A model generated the notes under the pieces. It did not search any database and was not told where the DNA came from. It saw only the letters and a program-made list of their open reading frames with translations. From GCA-2861595 sp035536185 (GTDB taxonomy: Bacteria; Actinomycetota; Acidimicrobiia; Acidimicrobiales; GCA-2861595), in the NCBI GenBank assembly GCA_035536185.1, contig DATLOM010000073.1, positions 1-55,096 of the forward strand: a stretch of DNA of 55,096 bases, read 5' to 3'. Of the stretch, positions 1 through 10,195 are shown piece after piece; positions within the stretch are counted from its first letter, which is position 1; each line of letters starts with the position of its first letter. The position numbers and the translations under genes were made by a program.

Positions 1-1686
1 CGACCCGGTGGTCACGGTGCTGGTGAAGCCGGTGGCGGCGTTCTCGGTGACCGAGCAGACGGTCCCGGTGGGGATGCCGGTGATGGTCTGCGAGCCGGAG
101 TTGACGATGGTCACCGTCTGGTCGAAGGCGTTGTCGGAGCAGTCCACCACGAAGGTGAACGTCCCGGTGCCGCCGGTGGTGGTCTTGTTGATGACCAGGC
201 TGCCGGTGTTGCGCACGTTGGTGAACCCGATGGTGTTGTTCCCCGAGCCGATGGTGACGGGGCTGGACCCGGTGGTGACGGTGCTGGTGTACCCGGTGGC
301 GGCGTTCTCGGTGACCGAGCAGACGGTCCCGGTGGGGATGTCGGTGATGGTCCGCGAGCCGGAGTTGACGATGGTCACCGTCTGGTCGAAGGCGTTGTTC
401 GAGCAGTCGACGACGAAGGTGAAGGTGCCGGTGCCGCCGGTGGTGGTCTTGTTGACGACGAGGCTGCCGGTGGCGCGCCGGTTGACGAACGTGAGGGTCA
501 CCTGCGTGGCGCCGATGGTGGCGGTCTGGGTGGCCGGGATCGCCAGCTCGTAGCCGGGCGGAGGAATGGTCTCGGTGACGGTGCACACCGTGCCCTGGGG
601 GCCGGCGATGGTGATCAGCCCGTCGTCTATGACACCGGTGAAGGTGTTCCGTGCCACACCCTCGATGACGATCGGCGGCAGGAACGTGCCCGGGGGGACG
701 GTGGGAGGCACGCAGGTGACACTGAAGGTAGCGCCGGCGAGGCTGGCTCCCGACACGTCCACCTTGAGGACGCGAAGGTCGCCGCCGATCATGAAGCAAG
801 CGGGGCCGGCCTTCCGGTTGCTCTGCTGCGGAGCCGACGGCGCCGCCGTGGTCTTGGCCACGTTGCAGTAGGCAGAGCCGATGGGCGCCGACGCCGGGAT
901 GTTGAGGGTGAAGCTGAAGATGAAGTTGGCGGTGTTGGGCACGAAGGAGATGTCGTAGGAGAGGACGGCCACGCCACCGATGAACACGCAGTCGAGGATC
1001 TCGAAGGTGGTGCGTCCGGTGACATCAGCGGGATCCACGGGATAACTGATCTCGAAGACGGCAGTTCCTCCCGGCGTCAGCGTCCCGCCGATCAGGCGCT
1101 TGTCCGTGTTGCCGCTCCCCGGGGTAGGCAACGCGCCTTGGCAACCGTTGACGCCGCTGCGCTGGGTGACGACCACTTGGCCAGGCTCCAGCAGAGAGGT
1201 GGCCGCCAGCACCTCCTGCTGGGCCTTGGGCTCATCGGCGGACAGCATGCCGATGTCACCGAGGGGGCGCAGGTCGGGCTCGGCGGCGGAGATGGTCTTG
1301 TCGGAGATCGTCTCGGTGATCGCGGTGTCGGGCGTCGCGCCGGGAACTGTGGTCTCGGAGGTTGTCTCCGGGACAGTCGTAGGTGGTGTGGTGGTGGCGG
1401 TCGGCGTAGGCGTGGTCTCGACGGGTTCCGCCGCTTCCTCCACGTCCTTCTTCGGTTCTGGCGTGGTGGTCGGCTCTGACTCCACGACGTCAGTGGGCAC
1501 GGCTTCGTTGTCAACCACCTCTTCGGTGACAGCCTCAGGCGCCACGTCCTCCGCCGCGGCGATGCCGGTTGACGCGACCACGAAGCCGAGCAGCAGCGCC
1601 AGGACCATCGCTACTCCTCGATGGCTCCGGACCTTGCGTCCGATGCCGTTCTGGCTGCTGTGCTTGCGGTGCTGGTTCGTCGTCAT
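1..1686 (-). CDS. Repeat-containing secreted surface protein (3' end outside window)
   Basis: Open from a start codon at 1686 to the window edge (at least 562 residues; the C-terminus is missing). A basic N-terminus of about 27 residues is followed by a hydrophobic stretch (MVLALLLGFVVASTG) ending near AAAED, a signal-peptide pattern. Residues about 50-120 are rich in Thr, Pro and Glu, like a wall-spanning stalk. Further on come prealbumin-like or DUF5979-like domains, recognisable by TGGTGTFTFVVDCS and PTGTVCSVTEN. The last two are near-identical 88-residue copies, and the series may continue beyond the window. Family members are exported beta-sandwich surface proteins; no enzymatic residues are seen. 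Anchoring (LPXTG or other) cannot be judged without the C-terminus. It is the only gene in this orientation here and has its own upstream gap at 1687-1798. The function (adhesion or structure) is inference. Confidence 0.85.
   Translation of the reverse strand, partial: MTTNQHRKHSSQNGIGRKVRSHRGVAMVLALLLGFVVASTGIAAAEDVAPEAVTEEVVDNEAVPTDVVESEPTTTPEPKKDVEEAAEPVETTPTPTATTTPPTTVPETTSETTVPGATPDTAITETISDKTISAAEPDLRPLGDIGMLSADEPKAQQEVLAATSLLEPGQVVVTQRSGVNGCQGALPTPGSGNTDKRLIGGTLTPGGTAVFEISYPVDPADVTGRTTFEILDCVFIGGVAVLSYDISFVPNTANFIFSFTLNIPASAPIGSAYCNVAKTTAAPSAPQQSNRKAGPACFMIGGDLRVLKVDVSGASLAGATFSVTCVPPTVPPGTFLPPIVIEGVARNTFTGVIDDGLITIAGPQGTVCTVTETIPPPGYELAIPATQTATIGATQVTLTFVNRRATGSLVVNKTTTGGTGTFTFVVDCSNNAFDQTVTIVNSGSRTITDIPTGTVCSVTENAATGYTSTVTTGSSPVTIGSGNNTIGFTNVRNTGSLVINKTTTGGTGTFTFVVDCSDNAFDQTVTIVNSGSQTITGIPTGTVCSVTENAATGFTSTVTTGS
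8..535 (-). repeat. Two tandem 264-bp (88-codon) coding repeats
   Basis: The copy at about 272-535 and the copy at about 8-271 align with an offset of exactly 264 bp and only scattered substitutions. Both encode the same domain of the surface protein, including VDCS, TVTIVNSGS and TVCSVTENAATG. Such high nucleotide identity suggests recent duplication or gene conversion. Confidence 0.85.
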
Positions 1687-1798
1687 AATCACGCTCCGTG
1701 CTAAGTGGTTCACTGATTGTGACGGTACCAGGGATGACTAGTCAAGTGTGACCACTAGACGTAATCATTTTGGGGGAGTTTCACGCCTGAGAGTGGCG

Positions 1799-2824
1799 TC
1801 AGCGTGCCGGGCTCGGTTCGACGAGCCACACCTCCTCTTCGCCGAGGTGGTCGCGCAGGGACCGCACGAGGCGTCCGATGGTGGCGTCATGACCGTCCCA
1901 GACGATCAGCGCCTCCGACGCATGGCGGGCTAGCCACGCGTCGCGCCGGGACAGGGCCCGCCCGGCGCCGGTGCGATCCTGGGGAGCCTTGTGCTGCAGC
2001 ACCACCTGGCCGGCCGCCGCGGCGCGCAGCTGCTCGAACCGGCGGCGGGAAGCGGCCGGCCACACCGCCTCCTGCTGGGGAAAGGCGAGCACGGCGAAGA
2101 AGGGGACACCGGCTTCGACGGCGGCCTCGGCGCCGAGTTGCTCGGCCCCCAGCCCCAGGCCGGTGAGCACCATCAGGTCGGGGTGCAGGACGGCCTTGGC
2201 CGCGAGGATCTCGGTGAGACGTCCTCGCACACCGGAGGCGATCGGGTTCTCGTCGTAGCCGCCCAGCACGGGAGGGCGATGACCGCCCACAAGTACCAGA
2301 TGACCAGGGGGAACGGCGGCATCGGCGATCTGGCCGGTAGCCCGAGCGGCAGCGTCGGGCGGGCCCAGATCCTCGGGTGTACCGGTGCCTACCCGCCCCT
2401 CCTGGCGGCGGGCGGCATCCACCGCCAGGCGGTCGACCAGGTCGTTCATCGGGTCCTCCGAGTGCCCCTTCACCCAGGTGAACGTCACCCGGCCGGGATC
2501 GAGCCGGACAGCGTCGATCAGCGGCTCCCACAGGTCCCGGTTGGCAACAGGAGCCTTGGCCTTGTTGAGCCAGCCGCGCTGCAGCCAGCCCTCCCACCAG
2601 CGGTCGCGGAAGCAGTTGACGACGTAGGTCGAGTCGCTGACCACCTCCAGGGGGCCGTCCAGCGCCGTCACCGCCTCCAGGGCGGCCCGGATCTCCATGC
2701 GCTGGTTTGTCGTGAGAGCCTCAGGGCCGCTGGCGTATGGCCCGCCGGCGACCGCCCACGCCCAACCTCCTGGCCCCGGGTTCCGGATGCAGGCTCCGTC
2801 GGTGTACACCTGGCGCCCGGTCAC
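1799..2824 (-). CDS. Ribonuclease HI fused to a C-terminal SLOG-type (YpsA/DprA-like) domain
   Basis: The protein has 341 residues, about twice the usual RNase HI length. Residues 4-140 are a complete RNase HI with catalytic D9 (VYTDGA), E44 (NQRMEIRAALEA), D64 (VVSDSTYVV), H121 (WVKGHSED) and D128, so hydrolysis of RNA in RNA:DNA hybrids is expected. After a linker (about 142-172), residues 175-340 form a Rossmann-like domain with LVLVGGHRPP, TGLGLGAEQLGAEAA and EALIVWDG. This resembles the SLOG superfamily (YpsA/DprA/TIGR00725-like), which binds nucleotides or their derivatives. The GTG start at 2824 overlaps the upstream HTTM stop (GTGA), so translation is probably coupled. The ligand of the SLOG part is unknown. 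Confidence 0.85.
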   Translation of the reverse strand: MTGRQVYTDGACIRNPGPGGWAWAVAGGPYASGPEALTTNQRMEIRAALEAVTALDGPLEVVSDSTYVVNCFRDRWWEGWLQRGWLNKAKAPVANRDLWEPLIDAVRLDPGRVTFTWVKGHSEDPMNDLVDRLAVDAARRQEGRVGTGTPEDLGPPDAAARATGQIADAAVPPGHLVLVGGHRPPVLGGYDENPIASGVRGRLTEILAAKAVLHPDLMVLTGLGLGAEQLGAEAAVEAGVPFFAVLAFPQQEAVWPAASRRRFEQLRAAAAGQVVLQHKAPQDRTGAGRALSRRDAWLARHASEALIVWDGHDATIGRLVRSLRDHLGEEEVWLVEPSPAR

Positions 2825-3681
2825 GAAGGCTGCCTCGCCCAGCGCAGCCTCGGCACCATCAGACGGTCCCACTCCACCAGCACGACGACAACCACGGCCA
2901 GGTGAGCCCAGTAGTCGAGGCCGAGGGTGATCCAGGTGCCGGCGTGGAAGGCGACGGCGCCGGCCAGGAACAACGGCGCCAGGCGGGGCCGGAACAGCAC
3001 CAGTGGAAAAGCCAGCTCCAGGACAAGGATGGCGGCAGCCATGGCGTGGGCTACGGCCCCGTGGTCGGCCACGAAGCGGGCCACCCCTTCCATGGGCCCA
3101 CGCGGATCGCTCGCCGCCTCGGCCATGATCCAGCGCATGTTGTCGCTGGTGACCCAGGTGCTGCCCGAGTGGACCAGCTTGGCCACGCCGGTGAAGAGGT
3201 AGGAGCAGGCAACGACGACAACGGCGGCGCGAACCGGCCAACCTGCTCGTTCTTCCGGAGGCCGGCGCTCCCAGGGCGCCGCCAGCAGGGGCACCGTGGC
3301 CAGCAGGAGCAGCACGTCGTTGTGGAGGATCTTGCCCAGGCTCCCCCGCAGGCCGGCCAGCACGAGCAGGCACGCCCAGGCCACGGGCAGGCCCCAGCGG
3401 CGGGCCCTGCCGCCGGCGACGGCTACCGCCGAGGCGATACCCCCGACCTGGAGGGCGACGATGACTCCGGCGGGTGGCATCCGGTCGAACAGCAGACCGA
3501 TCACCCCCTGGGGCAGGAAGAGAGAGGGGGGCTGCCCCGCCAGGTGCCGGTAGCCCCAGAGGGCGAGGCGCAGCCCGATCAACGCACCCAGCAGGCGCCG
3601 GACGGCCTCGAGACGAAGAGCCGACCCGGGGGCGAAGAGCCAACTGTCCACCGCCGCCGGCACACGGGTCAGCCGCCTCAT
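2821..3681 (-). CDS. HTTM-domain multi-pass membrane protein
   Basis: The 286-residue protein has several hydrophobic helices, for example VGGIASAVAVAGG, LLLLATVPLLAAP and LAVVVVVLVEW. It matches the HTTM (horizontally transferred transmembrane, gamma-carboxylase-like) family, with typical motifs LLGALIGLRLALWGYRHL, FTGVAKL and MRWIM. A catalytic role cannot be assigned; many bacterial members are of unknown function. The ATG at 3681 overlaps the stop of the upstream small membrane gene (ATGA), and its own stop overlaps the RNase HI start. The three genes (4184 to 1799) therefore form a tightly coupled operon. Bacterial HTTM genes are commonly followed or preceded by a short single-pass membrane partner, as here. 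Confidence 0.8.
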   Translation of the reverse strand: MRRLTRVPAAVDSWLFAPGSALRLEAVRRLLGALIGLRLALWGYRHLAGQPPSLFLPQGVIGLLFDRMPPAGVIVALQVGGIASAVAVAGGRARRWGLPVAWACLLVLAGLRGSLGKILHNDVLLLLATVPLLAAPWERRPPEERAGWPVRAAVVVVACSYLFTGVAKLVHSGSTWVTSDNMRWIMAEAASDPRGPMEGVARFVADHGAVAHAMAAAILVLELAFPLVLFRPRLAPLFLAGAVAFHAGTWITLGLDYWAHLAVVVVVLVEWDRLMVPRLRWARQPS

Positions 3682-4184
3682 CCCGGTGCCGCCGGTTCGG
3701 CGGCACCGCCGCACTCGTACAGAAGGTCGCGACTCACCGGCACCACTTCCGCCCGGCCCCGCGAGCCCGGTCCGAGCCTCGACCGGCGAACCCTCCTGTA
3801 GACCCTGAGACTTCGCGCGTCCGTTCGGTCCCTTTCCTGAACGGCACCGACGAGTGCCCGGCAGGCCTCCTCGATCCGCTCGGTGGAGAAGCGGCGGTAG
3901 GCGCTGAAGAGGTGGGGACCGCCGCGGTAGCTCCTGGGCAGCGCGGAGAGGCGAACGGGGTGCTCCCGGCCGGCGCCATCGACCGTCACCGCCTCCCAGC
4001 CCACCTGGCGGTCGGTGCGAGCCCGGCTGAACAGCTTCCACCCGGTGAGCGGCCAGGCCTCGACACCGGCCAGCCCGGTGACCAGGAACACGCCCAGGAA
4101 GCCGTAGACGAACACCCGCGTGGCCAGTGGCAGCCGGCGGTCGTCCACCACGGCACGGTACCGGCCCCGCGGACGCGCGAGCAT
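3678..4184 (-). CDS. Small membrane-anchored partner of the HTTM protein
   Basis: The protein has 168 residues if the ATG at 4184 is used. Its N-terminal transmembrane segment (TRVFVYGFLGVFLVTGLAG) is followed by EAWPLTGWKLFS and an extracytoplasmic domain with no known catalytic motif. EAWPLT..LFS-type sequences are typical of the short protein encoded beside actinobacterial HTTM genes. The two products probably act together in the membrane (inference). The start is uncertain: the ATG at 4184 lies only 6 bases from the divergent aceE start and lacks a clear ribosome binding site, while in-frame GTG codons at 4151 and 4148 would leave about 40 bases for promoters. The 3' end overlaps the HTTM start by 4 bp. 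Confidence 0.65.
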   Translation of the reverse strand: MLARPRGRYRAVVDDRRLPLATRVFVYGFLGVFLVTGLAGVEAWPLTGWKLFSRARTDRQVGWEAVTVDGAGREHPVRLSALPRSYRGGPHLFSAYRRFSTERIEEACRALVGAVQERDRTDARSLRVYRRVRRSRLGPGSRGRAEVVPVSRDLLYECGGAAEPAAPG

Positions 4185-4190
4185 GGGGGA

Positions 4191-6890
<2,700 letters not shown>

Positions 6891-6977
6891 GCCATGGCCG
6901 CTCGTGGTGGCCTGAACGCGCCGCCGTCAGGAAGCGCCGACGACATGAGTATCCGGCCTTTGACCCTGCCGGCGACC

Positions 6978-7145
6978 GCCGGCACTTTGGCGAGGGCACG
7001 CACGGTGGCCTGGGCCGGCGCCTTGGCGAGGGGATGTCCTATGGCCTGGGCCTGGGCCTGGGCCTTGGCGATGGGTTGTTCCGTGGCCGCCGCCGGCACT
7101 TTGGTGAGGCGACGTCTTGAAGCCTCCGCCGGCACCGGGATGGCG
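6978..7145. repeat. Intergenic 36-bp degenerate tandem repeat
   Basis: Units starting GCCGGCACTTTGGCGAGG or close variants begin at 6978, 7014 and 7092. A 30-bp variant lies at 7062, a GCCTGG triplet expansion at 7050-7061, and a half unit at 7128. The array fills most of the gap between aceE and the HhH-GPD gene. Both strands stay open, but the possible peptides are pure low complexity, so no gene is called. Confidence 0.75.
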
Positions 7146-7151
7146 TGAGCC

Positions 7152-7745
7152 GTGGCCGCTCGCCGCAGCCCCAGGTTGTGCCTGTCACAGGATGCTCAAG
7201 CCGACAAGCTGCTGGCTAAGAATCCGCTGGCCCTGCTCATCGGGATGGTGCTCGACCAGCAGATCCCGCTCGAGTGGGCCTTCAAGGGGCCACTCATGCT
7301 GCAGGAGCGGCTGGGCCGGCCGCTCGATGCGGCCGAGCTCGCCTCCATGGACCCCGACGAGCTCACCGAGCTGTTCTGCCGGCGTCCGGCCCTCCACCGC
7401 TTCCCTGCGGCCAACGCCAAGCGGGTGCAGGCCCTGTGCCGGATCATCGTCGACGAGTACGGCGGGCGGGCCGACCACATCTGGAAGAAGGCGGCCGACG
7501 GAGCCGACCTGCTGCGCCGAGTCAAGGCCCTGCCTGGATTCGGCGAGCAGAAGACCAGGATCTTCGTCGCCCTACTGGGCAAGCAGCTGGGCGTGCAACC
7601 TCCGGGGTGGGAGGAGGCGGCCGGCGACTACGGCCGTCCCGGCTCCTTCATGTCGATCGCCGACATCGACGGGCTGGAGTCGCTGACCCGGGTGCGGCGG
7701 TACAAGCAGGAGAAAAAAGCGGCGGCCGAGGCGGGGGCGAAGTGA
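7152..7745 (+). CDS. HhH-GPD family protein (TIGR03252-like DNA-glycosylase fold)
   Basis: The 197-residue protein contains the helix-hairpin-helix pattern LPGFGEQKTRIFVALLGKQL (about residues 123-142). It also has the family-typical N-terminal stretch NPLALLIGMVLDQQIPLEWAF. It belongs to a small actinobacterial HhH-GPD group related to base-excision glycosylases such as AlkA and Nth. A conserved catalytic Asp after the hairpin is not obvious, and there is no C-terminal Fe-S cluster, so glycosylase activity is unproven. The chosen GTG at 7152 directly follows the tandem repeat; the family core begins near LSQDAQAD, so a few N-terminal residues are uncertain. The C-terminus is lysine-rich (KQEKKAAAEAGAK). 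Confidence 0.85.
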   Translation: MAARRSPRLCLSQDAQADKLLAKNPLALLIGMVLDQQIPLEWAFKGPLMLQERLGRPLDAAELASMDPDELTELFCRRPALHRFPAANAKRVQALCRIIVDEYGGRADHIWKKAADGADLLRRVKALPGFGEQKTRIFVALLGKQLGVQPPGWEEAAGDYGRPGSFMSIADIDGLESLTRVRRYKQEKKAAAEAGAK

Positions 7746-7760
7746 TCCCAGGAGCTCTGT

Positions 7761-7797
7761 GTGCAAAAACCGTTGCTATACAACGTTTTTTGCTCAC
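7761..7797. repeat. Palindromic repeat, copy 1 (upstream of thiS)
   Basis: This is an imperfect hairpin with arms GTGCAAAAACCGTTG and CAACGTTTTTTGCTCAC around the loop CTATA. The centre matches copy 2 at 7910-7952 at nearly every position apart from purine/purine and pyrimidine/pyrimidine changes. It lies 16 bases after the HhH-GPD stop and is far more AT-rich than its surroundings. A terminator role is possible, but the T run sits inside the arm. Confidence 0.8.
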
Positions 7798-7909
7798 AAA
7801 GCGGCTATTTGGTCCGGCGCAGAGCTTCTTGCCGGCGAAATCACGCGAACCCGCCGATGAGGGTCACTGCAGGCGCACAAGTAGTTCTGCTCCGGCCTGC
7901 CAGAGCACT

Positions 7910-7952
7910 CTTGTTGCAGGAACCGTTGCTGTACGACGATTCTTGCAACAAG
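7910..7952. repeat. Palindromic repeat, copy 2 (8 bases before thiS)
   Basis: The arms CTTGTTGCAGGAACCGTTG and CGACGATTCTTGCAACAAG pair over 19 positions (three mismatches or wobbles) around the loop CTGTA. It ends 8 bases before the thiS GTG, where a ribosome would bind, so the hairpin may control thiS translation, or the element may simply have inserted there. It shares its core with copy 1. Confidence 0.8.
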
Positions 7953-7959
7953 ACGTGCC

Positions 7960-8160
7960 GTGAGGGTGATCGCCAACGGCGATCCCGTGGAACTGGACGA
8001 CGGTGCCACGGTGGCCGAGCTCCTCGGCGTGCTCGGCCAAGGCGAGCGTTGGGTGCTGGTGGAGCGCAACGGCGAACCTGTGCGCCGGGCAGAGCTGGGC
8101 TCCACGGTGCTGGACGACGGCGATCGCCTGGAGCTGGTGCGGGCCGTCGCCGGTGGCTGA
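7960..8160 (+). CDS. thiS: Sulfur carrier protein ThiS
   Basis: The 66-residue ubiquitin-like protein ends in the diagnostic Gly-Gly. This tail becomes the thiocarboxylate that donates sulfur to the thiazole of thiamine. ANGDPVEL near the start and ELGSTVLDDGDRLELVRAVAGG at the end fit the family (last segment at residues 45-66). The GTG start at 7960 is only 8 bases after a palindrome and has no clear ribosome binding site. thiE overlaps its 3' end by 8 bp, so the two are translated together. thiG, thiF and thiO are not in the window, so this is an incomplete thiamine operon. I saw no THI-box (TPP riboswitch) in the 214-base leader. Confidence 0.9.
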   Translation: MRVIANGDPVELDDGATVAELLGVLGQGERWVLVERNGEPVRRAELGSTVLDDGDRLELVRAVAGG

Positions 8161-8881
8161 CGCCGGCGCCGGCGACATTGCGCCAGTCGGCGCGCGGCCC
8201 GGCGGTGCGGGGCCCGGCGGTGCGGGGCCTGCGGGTGCGGGGCCTGGGGGTGGGCGACTGGAAGGTCGCCGGCTGTACCTGTGCACGCCGGACCGGCCGG
8301 ACCTCAGCAACTTTCTGGCCCAGTGCATCGCCGGCGGGGTGGACGTCGTCCAGCTGCGGGACAAGACCCTGGAGGCGCGGCCGCTGCTGGGCCGTGCCCG
8401 ATTGGCGGCGGCGGTGTGCCGGGACCATGGGGTCCCGTTCGTCCTGAACGACCGTCCTGACCTCGCCTTGGAGGCCGGAGCCGACGGAGTGCACGTCGGG
8501 CAGGAGGACGCGCCGCCGGCCCTGGCCCGGCGCATCCTCGGCCCCGATGCCATCATCGGCCTCTCCACCCACGCTCAGGCCGAACTCGATGCCAGCACGC
8601 AGGAACCCGTGGACTACGTCTCGGCTGGTCCCGTCTCGGCCACGCCCACCAAGCCAGGCCGCCCCGGCACCGGGCTCGGGTACGTCGCCTACGCGGCCGC
8701 CTACGCCGGCCGCCCGGTCTTCGTAACCGGCGGCGTCACCCCTGACACGGTACCGGCGATGACCGCCGCCGGCGCCCGCCGGTTCGTCGTTGTCCGCTGG
8801 CTTGCGGCGGCCACCGACGCGAAATCTGCCGCCGCTGCCCTACGCCACGCCGTCGAGGAAGCTCTCATCAGCCCACCCTGA
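8153..8881 (+). CDS. thiE: Thiamine-phosphate synthase ThiE with Gly/Ala/Pro-rich N-terminal extension
   Basis: The 242-residue protein joins the pyrimidine (HMP-PP) and thiazole phosphates into thiamine phosphate. Conserved ThiE segments are VVQLRDKT, VLNDRPDLAL, GVHVGQED, SAGPVSATPTKPG, FVTGGV and a modified VVVRWLAAATD near the end (usually a GhAVVSAI-like stretch). Residues about 5-38 are a run of GGAGP-type repeats absent from ordinary ThiE, probably a disordered linker created by repeat expansion. GTG 8153 overlaps thiS by 8 bp and gives the longest translationally coupled form; the fold itself begins near RRLYLCTPDRP. A strong hairpin at 9004-9033 terminates the unit. Confidence 0.92.
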   Translation: MADAGAGDIAPVGARPGGAGPGGAGPAGAGPGGGRLEGRRLYLCTPDRPDLSNFLAQCIAGGVDVVQLRDKTLEARPLLGRARLAAAVCRDHGVPFVLNDRPDLALEAGADGVHVGQEDAPPALARRILGPDAIIGLSTHAQAELDASTQEPVDYVSAGPVSATPTKPGRPGTGLGYVAYAAAYAGRPVFVTGGVTPDTVPAMTAAGARRFVVVRWLAAATDAKSAAAALRHAVEEALISPP

Positions 8882-9003
8882 GCTGTGGCGGCAAAACCCC
8901 CGCCTACCCGATGCGAGGCACTGAGAGCGCCGCCGATTAGGAGCGGCCGCGGTCGACGCCGGCCACCGCGCATCCTCGTCTACTCCACGCCCCGAACTGG
9001 AGG

Positions 9004-9033
9004 ACAGAGCGGCGGTAGTTGCCGCCGCTCTGT
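9004..9033. terminator. Hairpin between convergent thiE and small secreted-protein gene
   Basis: A perfect 12-bp stem (ACAGAGCGGCGG / CCGCCGCTCTGT) has the loop TAGTTG. It lies between two converging genes and can act in both directions. There is no U-tract on either side, which is common for terminators in high-GC actinobacteria. Confidence 0.75.
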
Positions 9034-9054
9034 ACCCGCGGAGACGAGGTCCGG

Positions 9055-9297
9055 TTACTTGTTGTCGCAAGAGCCCGGCTTGAAGCCAGGAGACGGGTTC
9101 CCGTGCTGTCCGGGCGAGCAGGTCTTGGACCCTCCATTGTTCCCACCGCCTCCGGGTTGGCCCTGGTTTCCGCCTTGGCCGCCCTGGTTTCCCGGCTGAC
9201 CCTCGTAGCCGAGCAGCCCGGCCGGCACGGAGATAGCAGGCTGTGCCAGAACCAAGCTCCCGGCGCCAAGCAGTGCGGCCACGACGATTCTCCTCAT
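9055..9297 (-). CDS. Small secreted Gly/Asn/Gln-rich protein
   Basis: The 80-residue protein has a clear signal peptide (MRRIVVAALLGAGSLVLA, cleavage likely after the following QPAIS/VPA). The mature part is low complexity, with GQPGNQGGQGGNQGQPGGGG, followed by two cysteines (KTCSPG and GSCDNK) that could form a disulfide. The ATG at 9297 is preceded by AGAGGACAG at good spacing, which settles the start. No family is recognised. It may be a wall-associated or matrix peptide (inference). Genes on both sides belong to other units, so it is probably transcribed alone. Confidence 0.7.
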   Translation of the reverse strand: MRRIVVAALLGAGSLVLAQPAISVPAGLLGYEGQPGNQGGQGGNQGQPGGGGNNGGSKTCSPGQHGNPSPGFKPGSCDNK

Positions 9298-9397
9298 CTC
9301 TGTCCTCTCTCCCCGTCGTCCCCCTCCGGGACGACGCTCCCGGCTTCCTATCCCAATGCGGACGCTGGGACAAGCGTATTTTTCTCTACGTATTTTG

Positions 9398-10156
9398 CTA
9401 GAGCTGGCGGTCGAGCCAGCCCAAGAGGACGGCGATGGCCCGGGGGTCGTGGCGGAGGCGGTGGCCGGCGCCGGGGAGCACGCGCAGCTCCACGGGGTCG
9501 TCAGCGGCATCGGCCAGAGCCCGGGCATCCATCACCGGCACCGTTTCGTCAGCCGCTCCGTGGACCAGGAGGACCGGCCGGGGTGAAACCTTCCCGATGA
9601 GGGCCAGGGGCCGCGTCTCGTGGAGCTGCCGGGCCCAGGCGTCGAAGTCCGAGGGGAACGCACGATCGCGGATGACGCCGACCTCCCTGGCGTGCTGCAG
9701 GAAGGCAGGCGCGTCTGTCGCCCAGGACTCGAAATCGGCCGGGGCGGCGAAGGCGGCGACGCCGGCCACCCGCTCGTCCTCGCCGGCGGCGCAGAGAGCC
9801 AGTGACCCGCCTGTGCTGAAACCGGCCAACCACACGCGGTCCACCTCGGCCAGCTCCATGAGGTGCTCCGTGGCCGCCCGGAGATCCTCAAGCCATCCCG
9901 CCAGAGAGAAGCTGCCTTCCGAATCGGCGGCCCCGCGGAAGTTGAAGGTGAGCACCACCCAGCCGGCTTCGCCGGCGATGCGATCGGCCAGCTCGGGGTA
10001 GGTCTGCGCGGCCGTCGCCGCCCCACGGGGCCCGGCGGGGAAGCCGTGGCACAGAACCAGGGCCCGCACTACACCAGGCCCGCGGGTGGTGGAGACGGGC
10101 GGTTGGGCGAGGTAGCCATGAAGCCGCAGCCCGTTCGCCACGATCCAGGTCTCCAC
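9398..10156 (-). CDS. Alpha/beta hydrolase
   Basis: The 252-residue cytosolic hydrolase has the nucleophile elbow GFSTGG (Ser about 115), an Asp in VHGAADETVPV and a His in LPGAGHRLRHDP, completing the Ser-Asp-His triad. An early CHGFPAGPRG segment forms the oxyanion region. It is closest in style to dienelactone-hydrolase or YsgA/Alr-type esterases; the substrate is unknown. The GTG start at 10156 follows a 363-base gap holding a strong terminator (10196-10225) and a palindrome, so it is an independent unit. Confidence 0.88.
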   Translation of the reverse strand: METWIVANGLRLHGYLAQPPVSTTRGPGVVRALVLCHGFPAGPRGAATAAQTYPELADRIAGEAGWVVLTFNFRGAADSEGSFSLAGWLEDLRAATEHLMELAEVDRVWLAGFSTGGSLALCAAGEDERVAGVAAFAAPADFESWATDAPAFLQHAREVGVIRDRAFPSDFDAWARQLHETRPLALIGKVSPRPVLLVHGAADETVPVMDARALADAADDPVELRVLPGAGHRLRHDPRAIAVLLGWLDRQL

Positions 10157-10195
10157 GTGGCCACCGTACCGCTGCGGGAGCGGCTAGCGGACGCG

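Noticed and set aside
1687..1798. Inverted CTAGT...ACTAG and repeated TGTGAC boxes upstream of the surface protein
   Set aside because: The arms are only 5 bp, and no second copy or known motif supports calling an operator.
3474..4190. Upstream extension of the aceE reading frame
   Set aside because: The frame is open but overlaps the two leftward membrane-protein genes, and AceE homology begins at ATG 4191.
6894..7148. 84-codon rightward frame between aceE and the HhH-GPD gene
   Set aside because: The translation is mostly Ala/Trp/Arg repeats from the 36-bp array, without a ribosome site or recognisable domain.
7746..7959. TPP riboswitch upstream of thiS
   Set aside because: I looked for CTGAGA-type and ACCTGA...ATGCC-type THI-box segments and found none; the leader holds two palindromes instead.
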